DNA of 16,908 bases from JBDTSW01 sp051004675 (GCA_051004675.1 JBPCKC010000086.1:1-16908), one strand, 5' to 3'; positions 7,724 through 14,468 are shown, counted from the stretch's first letter. Numbers and translations: made by a program. The notes: generated by a model not told the origin, from the sequence alone.

Positions 7724-8016
7724 TGGGAATACGCGCACGCATCTCACGGCTGGCCGGCGGGCTCGGCCGCTCCCCTCACTCCGACGGCGCCGCGGAGCTT
7801 CACGTCGGCGACCCGCGCTTCGACAGCTGGGACGTCGTCGAGGACCTCGAGGAGCTGTACGCTGCGAGGGCGCTCCGACAGCACCTTCAGGAGCTGGGTC
7901 AGGAGTGCGTGCTTACGGCGGATTGGCCGCTGGACCGCTTCGGTCGCGGGGACATCGCTCTTCGCGTACCGCCCGGGGAGTGGTCGCAGGCCGAGGCGCT
8001 CCTCTCCCACGATTGA
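7723..8016 (+). CDS. Hypothetical 97-residue protein coupled to the exonuclease gene
   Basis: The GTG start shares its G with the TAG stop of the exonuclease gene (TAGTG), a typical translational-coupling overlap. The 97 codons have strong third-position G/C bias. I do not recognise the family. The N-terminal 20 residues are basic and small (RARISRLAGGLGRS). The middle is acidic and helical (DSWDVVEDLEELYAARALRQ), followed by a short alpha/beta-looking part with one Cys and Trp residues (ECVLTADWPLDRFG, DIALRVPPGEW). There is no signal peptide or membrane segment. The tight coupling suggests it is made in fixed ratio with the nuclease and might modulate it. That is inference from position only. 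The ATG of the next gene follows 25 bp after its stop. Confidence 0.7.
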   Translation: MGIRARISRLAGGLGRSPHSDGAAELHVGDPRFDSWDVVEDLEELYAARALRQHLQELGQECVLTADWPLDRFGRGDIALRVPPGEWSQAEALLSHD

Positions 8017-8041
8017 GGTTTAGACCGGCGCCGGACTGCCG

Positions 8042-9067
8042 ATGAGGATCAAGGTGGAGCCACCCGACCCGAGAGCCCTCGTCCCGCTGCCCCAGGAGGG
8101 GTCGCTGGAGGGCGCGAGGATGCCCGCGGCACGAGTGCCCCTTCGCCTTCGCGCCCGAAACTGGGTGCGTCGCCATCCGACCGCGGTGACGCTCATCGGC
8201 AGCACGATCGTGCTCGCCGCTCTCGCCTTCGGCCTCTGGGACAAGCGCGCCGACTTCACCGAGGCGCTGCGGGGCGCGTCGGGCTGGGTGCTGGCCGCGG
8301 CGGGCGGGCTCCAGCTCGTCTGGCTCGTCGCCCGCAGCGAGGCATGGCACGTATGCGTCGCGGCGGCCGGCGGCAGCGTCGAGCGCCGGCGCCTGTACCG
8401 GGCCTCTGCGGTCGGCTATCTGGGCAACATCTTCAACCCCAACTTCGGGCTCGCCGTGCGCATCGCCGCACTGCGGCGCTCAGCCCCCGTGGACAGCCCC
8501 AAGCCGAAGGTGCTGATCGCCGCCGAGCTGCCGATCGTCGTCGTCGAGATCGCGCTCGCCGCCCTGCTCTCGTTCACCCTGGTCGGGCCCCTGGGCGTCG
8601 CCTGGTGGATCCCGCTGGCGGTCCTCGCCGGCTCGGCGCTGGTGATCGGCCTGTTCACCCGCTTTTTGCGCGACCGCCGCGAGGGCTTTTGGAAAGGGCT
8701 GGAGGTGATGCGGGGACTGCGAAGCCGCAACCGCATCATCGCGCTGGTGATCTTCGCGGTGAGCATGCAGGTCGCCCGTAACTGGCTGGTGCTGGAGGGG
8801 CTGGGCGTGGACATCTCCGTGCTGGACTCGGTGGCGCTGCTGATCGCCACGGCGGCGCTCGGCCTCCTCCCCGTCGGCCCCGGCCTGGTCGCGGCCTGCG
8901 CCGTGATGATCCTGGGCTCCAACGGCGTGGCGGTCGTCGCGGCGGCCGGCGCGCTGTTGACCGCCACCGGCGCGGCCGGCTCGATGTGTTTCGCGGCCTG
9001 GGCACTGGCGGACCGGCTGCGCCGTTCGCCCCGGCGGGCCGCGGCCGGGCTACCTCGCCTGGGCTGA
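8042..9067 (+). CDS. Flippase-like integral membrane protein (UPF0104 / lysylphosphatidylglycerol synthase TM-region family)
   Basis: This 341-residue polytopic membrane protein has about seven or eight hydrophobic segments (roughly 48-66, 80-97, 157-180, 186-206, 233-250, 262-284, 287-305, 307-325). The family hallmarks are the GYLGNIFNPNFGLAVR block (125-140), equivalent to the conserved N-x-x-P-x-x-x-G-x-x-R motif, and the LLPVGPGLVAA loop near 275-285. Members share the membrane half of MprF and are thought to move or present lipid head groups or isoprenoid-linked sugars; no aminoacyl-transferase domain is present here, so synthase activity is not expected. Two starts are possible. ATG 8042 has no ribosome site but the following 26 codons are 90% G/C at third positions. 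ATG 8120 has an excellent GGAGG 8 bp upstream and gives a 315-residue protein with a normal basic N-terminus. It may share an operon with the exonuclease. The 3' end overlaps the convergent ligase by 18 bp. Confidence 0.85.
   Translation: MRIKVEPPDPRALVPLPQEGSLEGARMPAARVPLRLRARNWVRRHPTAVTLIGSTIVLAALAFGLWDKRADFTEALRGASGWVLAAAGGLQLVWLVARSEAWHVCVAAAGGSVERRRLYRASAVGYLGNIFNPNFGLAVRIAALRRSAPVDSPKPKVLIAAELPIVVVEIALAALLSFTLVGPLGVAWWIPLAVLAGSALVIGLFTRFLRDRREGFWKGLEVMRGLRSRNRIIALVIFAVSMQVARNWLVLEGLGVDISVLDSVALLIATAALGLLPVGPGLVAACAVMILGSNGVAVVAAAGALLTATGAAGSMCFAAWALADRLRRSPRRAAAGLPRLG
8107..8112 (+). promoter_or_regulatory. Internal Shine-Dalgarno GGAGGG for the alternative start ATG 8120
   Basis: GGAGGG lies 7 bp before an in-frame ATG at 8120, codon 27 of the longer reading of the flippase-like gene. 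It is the best-spaced ribosome site in the window and argues that the shorter protein may be the main or only product. Confidence 0.45.
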
Positions 9068-10231
9068 AGTCTCGCGGCCCTCGCGGCGAGACGACACGGC
9101 CCCCGGGGCTTGGTCGAAGTCCTCGACGTCCGTACTCGCCTCCACCAGCCAGCTAAGCAGGCCCTCCATGCCCGCCTCGGCGTGGACCCGCCGCTGCAGG
9201 TCCGCCCCCGTGCCCTCCTCGAGGATGCCGGCGACGTAGCCCATCTCCTCGTCGCAGCCCAGCTCGGCCGCCACCTCGGATGCGGTGTCGAGCGCCCGCC
9301 AGGCCAGCTCCCGCGCGGGGACCCGTCGACCCGCGCCGTCGAGTAGTTCCGCGTCGAGGCCGTGGCGAGTGGCCTGGAAACTCGACTCCGCGAGCGCCTC
9401 GCGGGCCGGGATGTCGCCCTGCCAGCGCTCCGCCTCCACTCGAGTCAGACAGTGCACAAGCGCCGCCAGGCCCGCCGCGCGCCGCAGGTCGAACTGCGTG
9501 TCGGCCGCCCGGACCTCGATCGTCCCCAGGGCCGGATGGATCCGTGCGTCCCACCAGATGTGCGTGTAGTCGTCGATCCCCGCCGCCAGGCACACCTGAC
9601 GCGTGACGCGGGTGAAGTGCTCGAAGTCGTCAAACGCCGGGGCCATCGCCGCCCGGGGGTAGCTGCGGAAAACGACCGTGCGGGCGCTGGCGAGGCCGGA
9701 GTCCTCGTCGAACCAGAACGGCGAGTTGGCGGCGAGCGCGTTCAGCAGCGGGATATGCACCCTGATCCCGTTGTAGGCGCGCACCGCGGTCTCGGCATCC
9801 GGCATCCCCACGTGGACGTGCTGGCCGCAGATGGGCGTGCGGAGGATCCCCTGCAAGGTGTCCTGAATCTCGGCGTAGCGTCGCGCGCCGTCGAACTCGG
9901 CCTCACCGGCGGCCGCCTGCGGGTGGATCCCCACCCCCATGAACCGGCTCCCCGACGCGCACAGCTCGCGGCGTACCTCGCGCAGGTGGATGAGCGCCTC
10001 CCGCGCGCTGGCGCAGACATCCGAGCGGGTCTCGACCATGGCCCGGTAGAGCTCCGCGTCGACGTCGCCGACGGCGGGCTCGGCGCGTTCGCGGGCGCGG
10101 ACGCTGCTCTCGGCAAGCCGGTTGTCCTGGCCCACCAGCAGCAGCTCTTCCTCGACTCCGATCGCAAACGGCGCCTCCGTGCCGAAGTTGCTGGTCCACG
10201 GCGCCGGGACTTCGGATCCTTCCGGTCCCAT
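9050..10231 (-). CDS. GCS2-family carboxylate-amine ligase (YbdK-like glutamate-cysteine ligase)
   Basis: The protein has 393 residues with the GCS2 fold signatures: FAIGVEEELLLV (about 22-33, the metal-binding Glu strand), MVETRSDVC, RFMGVGIHP, ICGQHVHVGMPD (metal/substrate loop), FRSYPRA, and IWWDARIHPALGTIEVRAADTQ. These enzymes form an ATP-dependent amide bond between a carboxylate, classically the gamma-carboxyl of glutamate, and an amine such as cysteine. YbdK of E. coli has only weak glutamate-cysteine ligase activity, and actinobacterial members often have unknown substrates, so the product is uncertain. It is cytoplasmic, with no membrane segments. The C-terminal 30 residues are acidic then Arg/Ser-rich and probably disordered. 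The ATG at 10231 abuts a strong hairpin that could sequester the ribosome site. No operon partner is evident: the PHP gene upstream ends 124 bp away and the downstream neighbour is convergent and overlapping. Confidence 0.9.
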   Translation of the reverse strand: MGPEGSEVPAPWTSNFGTEAPFAIGVEEELLLVGQDNRLAESSVRARERAEPAVGDVDAELYRAMVETRSDVCASAREALIHLREVRRELCASGSRFMGVGIHPQAAAGEAEFDGARRYAEIQDTLQGILRTPICGQHVHVGMPDAETAVRAYNGIRVHIPLLNALAANSPFWFDEDSGLASARTVVFRSYPRAAMAPAFDDFEHFTRVTRQVCLAAGIDDYTHIWWDARIHPALGTIEVRAADTQFDLRRAAGLAALVHCLTRVEAERWQGDIPAREALAESSFQATRHGLDAELLDGAGRRVPARELAWRALDTASEVAAELGCDEEMGYVAGILEEGTGADLQRRVHAEAGMEGLLSWLVEASTDVEDFDQAPGAVSSRREGRETSAQAR

Positions 10232-10257
10232 GCCCCAGCGTCTTCCCCGCTTGGGGC
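10232..10257 (-). promoter_or_regulatory. Leader hairpin directly abutting the ligase start codon
   Basis: On the transcript strand, GCCCCAAGCG and CGCTGGGGC pair over 9 bp with one bulged A and a 7-base loop GGGAAGA. The stem ends at the base before the ATG. The only purine-rich ribosome-site candidate lies in the loop and the base beside it. No T-run follows, which argues against a terminator for the upstream PHP gene, though that remains possible. Confidence 0.4.
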
Positions 10258-10355
10258 CCGCTAATCACGCAAGCCCGGTTCGCGCTCCGAGAGCTGGCGA
10301 GACTGGCCTGAAGCGACCACTCCGCGATCGAGGCCCGCTTCGAGCCCTACACGAC

Positions 10356-11495
10356 CTAGCGCAGGTAGATCGGGTTCGAATAGATCCAGGGGCGCTCGGC
10401 CCCGTGGCGCTCCAGGTAAACCTCGGCCCGGTAGACGCCGGCGCCGGTTATCGCGTGCTGGAGCGTGTCCGAGTCGGCGGTGGCGATCTCGACGCCATCT
10501 CGCAGCAGGCGGATCCGCCCGGGTTGGGGCGCGCTTACCCGCAGCACGCACGGGGCGGCGCTGTGCTCCTCGCCCATCAGCAGGCTGGCGCCCTCGGACT
10601 CGCCCCAGAAGCGGAAGCCGTGGCCGTCGGCGAACGCGTCCACGGAGAGGTAGCTGCGCCCCTCGCGCAGCGCCTCGTACACGCCGGCGAGGTCGTCCGC
10701 GCCGTCGCCGCTCGGTGGCTCGCGGAGCAGGGCATAGGTCGAGAGCAGGCCGAAGTACCGCTCGTTGGGCATGGGGCTGTACATGCGCCCGCGCACGCGA
10801 AAGCCGTGCTGGTGGGCGTCGAGGCCGGCCAGCGCCGAGACCCGCCGGCGCGCACAGAGGCGGTCCCAGGTCTGCAGGTGATGCGGCGGGGGGCCGTCGA
10901 GCGCCAGCTCGGGCCGGCGCATGTAGCTGATCGCCTCGCGCGGGCTGCGCCAGGCCTCGGCGGCGTCGGTGGTAAGGCTCCAAAGCTCGATCCCCGCCAA
11001 GTCCTCGGCCTCGATCCCATGCCAGTCGTGGGGCTTGCCGCCGACGCGGTTGGTCAGCCGGTAGCGCGCCGCCATGGCCGAGCCGCGGGAGAACGGGTGC
11101 GCCGCGAAGCCGAATCCGCCGGCGGCGCGAACCGCGGCCGGGATCTCCGCCTCCTCGAGCTCGGAGTGGTCGATCTCGCGGTCGAGGCCAAACGCGAGGT
11201 AGTGGCCGCGGTCCGGCGAGACCTCCACGCCGACCCCGAGGAGCACGTCGCCGTGCCAGCCCTCCCACCCGTCGTGGCGCGCGCCCAGGGTGTCGTGGTC
11301 GGTGAGCAGCAGCACGTCGCGGCCGCACGCCGCCGTCGAGGAGATCAGCTCGGCCACGGTGGCCGTGCCGTCAGAGTAGGTCGAGTGCACGTGGATGACG
11401 CAGGAGACGTCGTGCAGGACCGGCAGCTCGGAGGCGTCCGTAGCCGTATCGGCCCGCAGCGCGCGGGTGGTCAGCGTTCCCGGCGGATTCATCAT
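10356..11495 (-). CDS. PHP-domain metal-dependent hydrolase, CehA/McbA-like, coupled to pgsA
   Basis: The protein has 379 residues. The N-terminal PHP domain shows the metal ligands of a trinuclear phosphoesterase site: IHVHSTYSDG (H35, H37, D42), LLTDHDT (D66, H67, D68), GVEVSPDRGHYLAFG (E91, H98), FAAHPF (H133) and LAGLDAHQHG. The C-terminal third (about 300-379) looks like a beta-sandwich ending in WIYSNPIYLR, as in CehA-like proteins. There is no signal peptide. PHP enzymes hydrolyse phosphate esters, nucleotides or other esters; the true substrate cannot be read. The start ATG overlaps the pgsA stop as ATGA, so the two are translationally coupled. This makes phosphatidylglycerol phosphate or a lipid-derived phosphate a plausible but unproven substrate. 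A second ATG follows immediately, so either Met may start the protein. Confidence 0.88.
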   Translation of the reverse strand: MMNPPGTLTTRALRADTATDASELPVLHDVSCVIHVHSTYSDGTATVAELISSTAACGRDVLLLTDHDTLGARHDGWEGWHGDVLLGVGVEVSPDRGHYLAFGLDREIDHSELEEAEIPAAVRAAGGFGFAAHPFSRGSAMAARYRLTNRVGGKPHDWHGIEAEDLAGIELWSLTTDAAEAWRSPREAISYMRRPELALDGPPPHHLQTWDRLCARRRVSALAGLDAHQHGFRVRGRMYSPMPNERYFGLLSTYALLREPPSGDGADDLAGVYEALREGRSYLSVDAFADGHGFRFWGESEGASLLMGEEHSAAPCVLRVSAPQPGRIRLLRDGVEIATADSDTLQHAITGAGVYRAEVYLERHGAERPWIYSNPIYLR

Positions 11496-12052
11496 CCGGG
11501 CGTCGTCGCCGGGGCGACCGGAGCCCTGCGCCCGCCGTAGTAGTTGACGGCATAGGCGAGGCCCGAGATGACGGTGATCGCCACGGTGGCGCCGACCAGC
11601 GCCTGGATCCAGGCGGCCCCGGGATCACCGACGACGATCAGGACGACGATCGTGACGGTCTGCACCGCGGTCTTCGCCTTGCCGAGGCGGTTTGCGCTGA
11701 TCACGAGGCCGTGACGGCGAGCGGCGAGGCGGATGCCGCTCACCGCCGCCTCCCGCGTGAGGATCACGGCGACCGCCCAGGGATCGATTCGCTCGATCGC
11801 GGCCAGGCACACGAACGCGGCGCCGATGAGCAGCTTGTCGGCGATCGGATCCATCAGCCGCCCGAAATCGGTGACCAGCCCCCGCGACCGCGCGAGGTAG
11901 CCGTCGAGCGCATCCGTCGCCATGGCCGCGACGAACACCCCCAGCGCCGCCCCCCAGGCATCGCCGCTCAGCAGGATCACGAGCGCGGGGGTCAGGCACA
12001 TGCGTCCGACGGTGAGACAGTTGGGCAGGTTGACGTCCTTGGGAACGCTCAC
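11492..12052 (-). CDS. pgsA: CDP-diacylglycerol--glycerol-3-phosphate 3-phosphatidyltransferase
   Basis: This 186-residue membrane enzyme transfers the phosphatidyl group from CDP-diacylglycerol to glycerol-3-phosphate, giving phosphatidylglycerol phosphate, the precursor of phosphatidylglycerol and cardiolipin. The CDP-alcohol phosphatidyltransferase signature is perfect: D47-x2-D50-G51-x2-A54-R55-x8-G64-x3-D68-x3-D72. The N-terminus NLPNCLTVGRMCLTP is typical of PgsA and separates it from phosphatidylserine or inositol phosphate synthases, though paralogues of this superfamily are easily confused. Hydrophobic helices lie at about 18-46, 74-86, 90-105 and 125-170. The start is GTG 12052. The 3' end overlaps the PHP-domain gene by ATGA. 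The gene is divergent from cdsA, which makes its substrate, with 41 bp between the starts. Confidence 0.93.
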   Translation of the reverse strand: MSVPKDVNLPNCLTVGRMCLTPALVILLSGDAWGAALGVFVAAMATDALDGYLARSRGLVTDFGRLMDPIADKLLIGAAFVCLAAIERIDPWAVAVILTREAAVSGIRLAARRHGLVISANRLGKAKTAVQTVTIVVLIVVGDPGAAWIQALVGATVAITVISGLAYAVNYYGGRRAPVAPATTPG

Positions 12053-12080
12053 GTCGGCCCCCCATTGCAGGGCGCCACGG

Positions 12081-12086
12081 TACGGT
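12081..12086 (+). promoter_or_regulatory. Putative -10 element TACGGT before cdsA
   Basis: TACGGT ends 7 bp before the cdsA GTG, with no ribosome site between, as at the exonuclease gene. It sits inside the 41-bp divergent region shared with pgsA, so both promoters must overlap or one must lie inside the opposite gene. Confidence 0.35.
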
Positions 12087-12093
12087 CGCCGCA

Positions 12094-12912
12094 GTGGAGG
12101 GCTCGAACGCCAAGCGCGGACTGGGCGATCTGCCGGCGCGCATCGCTATCGCGCTGCCGGCGGGGGCCGTGGTCGCCGGGGCCGTGGCGCTGGGCGGCTG
12201 GCCATTCGCAGCGGTGCTGGCGATCGCCGCGGGGCTGGCGGCGGTCGAGGGGGCGCGCCTGTTCGCCGTGGAGGGCTGGTGCGCCCTGGCGGTCGGCCTG
12301 GGCGCCGTGGGGCTCGTGGTCGTAGCCGAGGCCGAGGGCCGAGCGGCGCTGGTACCGGCCACGCTGGCCGGGTGCGGCCTGGTCGCCGTGGCCGCGGTGC
12401 GGGCGATGCCCGATGGCGCCCGCGCCAGGACGGCGGCCGCGGGGGCCCTGCTGGTGGTCTGGGTCGGCGGCGGCCTCGCCCACGGGGCTCTTCTGCGCGA
12501 GCTGCCTCACGGCGCGGGCCTGGTCGTCGCGATCCTGCTCGGAACGTTCCTGGGGGATACCGCGGCCCACATCGGAGGCACGCTGGCCGGCAGGCGGCCG
12601 CTGGCGCCGAGGGTCTCGCCGAACAAGACGATGGAGGGGCTGGCGCTGGGCATCGCGTTCGGCACCGCGAGCGTCGTGGTGTTCGGGGTCGCGTTCACCG
12701 ACTGGCTGGACGCCGCCGACGCCGCCCTCTTGGGGCTGGCGGTGGCCATCGCAGCGCCGCTCGGCGACCTCTTCGAGTCGGCCGTCAAGCGCGACGCGGG
12801 GGTAAAGGACAGCGGCTCGCTGCTTGGTCCGCACGGCGGGATGCTGGATCGCGTGGACGCGGTGCTGGTCACTGCGCCCACCGGCTTCTACGCGGCACTC
12901 GCGCTCCTTTGA
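12094..12912 (+). CDS. cdsA: Phosphatidate cytidylyltransferase (CDP-diacylglycerol synthase)
   Basis: This 272-residue polytopic membrane enzyme makes CDP-diacylglycerol from phosphatidic acid and CTP. The CTP transferase 1 signature is intact at 229-255: S-AVKRDAGVKDSGSLLGPHGG-MLDRVD, with the KR, KD, HGG and DRxD elements. A second conserved block, FLGDTAAHIGG...RVSPNKTMEG (about 152-182), is also present. The N-terminal half is a run of Ala/Val/Gly-rich helices. The GTG at 12094 is used because a TACGGT box lies 7 bp upstream and the helices begin soon after. It is divergent from pgsA and thus sits at the head of the same pathway. Its last 25 bp overlap the convergent PAP2-like gene, so the two transcripts are antisense at their ends. 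Confidence 0.94.
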   Translation: MEGSNAKRGLGDLPARIAIALPAGAVVAGAVALGGWPFAAVLAIAAGLAAVEGARLFAVEGWCALAVGLGAVGLVVVAEAEGRAALVPATLAGCGLVAVAAVRAMPDGARARTAAAGALLVVWVGGGLAHGALLRELPHGAGLVVAILLGTFLGDTAAHIGGTLAGRRPLAPRVSPNKTMEGLALGIAFGTASVVVFGVAFTDWLDAADAALLGLAVAIAAPLGDLFESAVKRDAGVKDSGSLLGPHGGMLDRVDAVLVTAPTGFYAALALL

Positions 12913-13982
12913 GGAACGCGGGAGCCGGAGCGGGCCGGAAGCTCGATCCCGCATAGACGCGCGCCCCCGTAGACGGCAACGACGCCGATCACGAGGCCGG
13001 CGGCGTCGTCGACCAGGTAGTGCCAGCCGAAGTAGATCGTGGCGATCGAGGTGAAGCCGAGGAACGTCCACATCCCGATCCGAAGGGCGCGGGGCGCCCC
13101 GGCGAGGTGCGCGAGGAGCGCGGCGGCGAAGATCACCGCCACGTGAAGCGATGCGAACGCGGCGATGCTCTGCACCGCGCTCGTGGCCTGCGGGTCGAAC
13201 ATCACCTCGGCGCGATGGTCGAACAGCGTGTTCTGAAGACGCGAGACGCCGGTGTCCGGCAACGAGTAGAAGAGGGTCTTCTCCGCGTAGGCCGGCCCCA
13301 GCGCGGGCACGAGGTAATAGGAGAGCGCGCCCAACAGCCAGCAGATCGAGAGCGTGGTGACATACCAGACGCCCACCCGCAGCCGACTCGACCAGATCAG
13401 CGCGAAGCCCAGCGAGAGCGGGACGAACGTGAGGAATGCCAGGTAGATGAACGAGAGCACGTGGGCGATGGCCCCGGTGCCGAGGATGCCGTGCAGGATG
13501 GCGGCCGGGTCGTTCCCGAAGAAGAAGAACCGCTCGGCGTCCAAAAGGGCCTGGTCATGATTCGCGCCGTTCACGAAAGGCATGAAGCTCTTGAGGTTGC
13601 GGTAGGAGAGGTACGTCGCGTAGAAGGAGAGCAGGGAGACGACCACCACGGCGCCGCGCATGCCCCACCAGCGCTCGCGAAAGACCGCGCCGATCGCGCG
13701 CAGGTAGGACGTCTGCTCGGCCCGGCTCGCGCGTCTCGCGCGGGGAATCAGGTCGAGCACCAGGAAGACTCCGGCGATCACGCCGATCAGAGCCAGCGGC
13801 GAGCCCACGTAGCGGGCGTCGGGATCGCGCAGGGGCAGTCCCTCCACCAGGGCGATGATGAGCATGCTGGCCAGGCCGACGACAGCCAAGAAAACGGGCG
13901 CGAGAAACGCCCGAATGTCCCTTGGTTCCTCCCTGCCCCGGAGGTCTTCGGCCCCGGCCCGCGTGAGCGAGCCCGTTGTCAT
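12888..13982 (-). CDS. PAP2/Aur1-like membrane phosphatase or inositol-phosphoryl transferase family protein
   Basis: The protein has 364 residues with about six or more membrane helices (roughly 27-50, 62-79, 109-127, 168-198, 204-226, 270-293, 305-320, 323-342). PAP2-type motifs are split as in the Aur1/Ipt1 group: SYYLVPALGPAYAE (221-234), FASLHVA (276-282, H280) and FGWHYLVDDAAG (318-329, H321 and D325). His280, His321 and Asp325 match the catalytic triad pattern. Such enzymes remove or transfer phosphate head groups on lipids at the membrane face. The motif KxxxxxxRP typical of classical PAP2 phosphatases is not evident. A TTG at 14000 could add six residues, but ATG 13982 is preferred because a hairpin and T-rich run lie just upstream. 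It is convergent with, and overlaps, cdsA. A role in phospholipid head-group metabolism is inferred from family and location. Confidence 0.85.
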   Translation of the reverse strand: MTTGSLTRAGAEDLRGREEPRDIRAFLAPVFLAVVGLASMLIIALVEGLPLRDPDARYVGSPLALIGVIAGVFLVLDLIPRARRASRAEQTSYLRAIGAVFRERWWGMRGAVVVVSLLSFYATYLSYRNLKSFMPFVNGANHDQALLDAERFFFFGNDPAAILHGILGTGAIAHVLSFIYLAFLTFVPLSLGFALIWSSRLRVGVWYVTTLSICWLLGALSYYLVPALGPAYAEKTLFYSLPDTGVSRLQNTLFDHRAEVMFDPQATSAVQSIAAFASLHVAVIFAAALLAHLAGAPRALRIGMWTFLGFTSIATIYFGWHYLVDDAAGLVIGVVAVYGGARLCGIELPARSGSRVPQRSASAA

Positions 13983-14003
13983 CCGGGAATGATTACTCAA
14001 ATC

Positions 14004-14020
14004 GCGGCGGGAGGCGCCGC
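14004..14020 (-). terminator. Possible intrinsic terminator after ridA
   Basis: On the minus strand GCGGCG-cctcc-CGCCGC (6-bp perfect stem) lies 35 bp after the ridA stop and is followed by GATTTGAGTAATCATT, which is AT-rich for this genome. It would separate the ridA operon from the PAP2-like gene. Confidence 0.4.
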
Positions 14021-14055
14021 CGCCGCCGTCGCAGGCACGATTCTGGCCCGTTCCG

Positions 14056-14445
14056 TCAGTCGGGGATCGCCACGATGGCGTCGACCTCGACCAGCGCCCC
14101 CTTCGGGAGCGCGGCGACGCCGACGGCCACCCGGGCCGGCGGGTCCTCGGTGAAGAACTCCGCGTAGGCCTCGTTGATCGCCGGAAACTCCTCGAGCCCG
14201 GTCGTGTAGATGGTGAGCCGCAGGGCGTGCTCGAGGGAGGTTCCCGCCGCGGCGGCGACAGCGCTCAGGTTGCGAAGGCACTGCTCGAGCTGCTCGGCCG
14301 GCGTCTGGCCCACGATCGCCCCCTCGAGGTCGAGCGGGATCGCGCCGGAGCAGTACAGGACGCCCTCGTGCGCGATCGCCTGGCTGTAGGGCCCCACGGC
14401 AGCGGGGGCCTGGTTGGTGGCGATCGGGGTCCTTCGCCTGCTCAA
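14056..14445 (-). CDS. ridA: RidA/YjgF/YER057c-family enamine/imine deaminase
   Basis: The protein has 129 residues, the full usual length. Family marks are the N-terminal PIATNQAPAAVGPYSQAI, the YCSGAIPLD strand, the TIYTT segment, and the C-terminal signature PPARVAVGVAALPKGALVEVDAIVAI with the conserved Arg of the A-R-x-x-V motif and the acidic residue near the end. RidA proteins form trimers and hydrolyse reactive enamines or imines made by PLP enzymes such as threonine dehydratase; some paralogues do other jobs, so exact substrate is open. It is cytoplasmic. The start is read as TTG 14445 because the preceding in-frame codons include a TAG three codons upstream and the family N-terminus lies close behind. 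It follows the 110-residue unknown by 23 bp and is probably its operon partner. Confidence 0.94.
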   Translation of the reverse strand: MSRRRTPIATNQAPAAVGPYSQAIAHEGVLYCSGAIPLDLEGAIVGQTPAEQLEQCLRNLSAVAAAAGTSLEHALRLTIYTTGLEEFPAINEAYAEFFTEDPPARVAVGVAALPKGALVEVDAIVAIPD

Positions 14446-14468
14446 CGGCGCCTACGTTAGACCCTGGG

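Noticed and set aside
6475..8016. A plus-strand frame of 513 codons ending in the 97-residue protein
   Set aside because: Only its last 97 codons are likely coding. The rest is out of frame with the exonuclease and antisense to the 113-residue gene.
10258..10355. Possible tRNA or small RNA between the PHP and ligase genes (GGTTCGCGC-like stretch)
   Set aside because: No acceptor, D or anticodon arms could be paired around it, on either strand.
14015..14029. CGCCGCCGCCGCCGT trinucleotide run
   Set aside because: Short and expected by chance in this GC content; only the hairpin it joins was kept.
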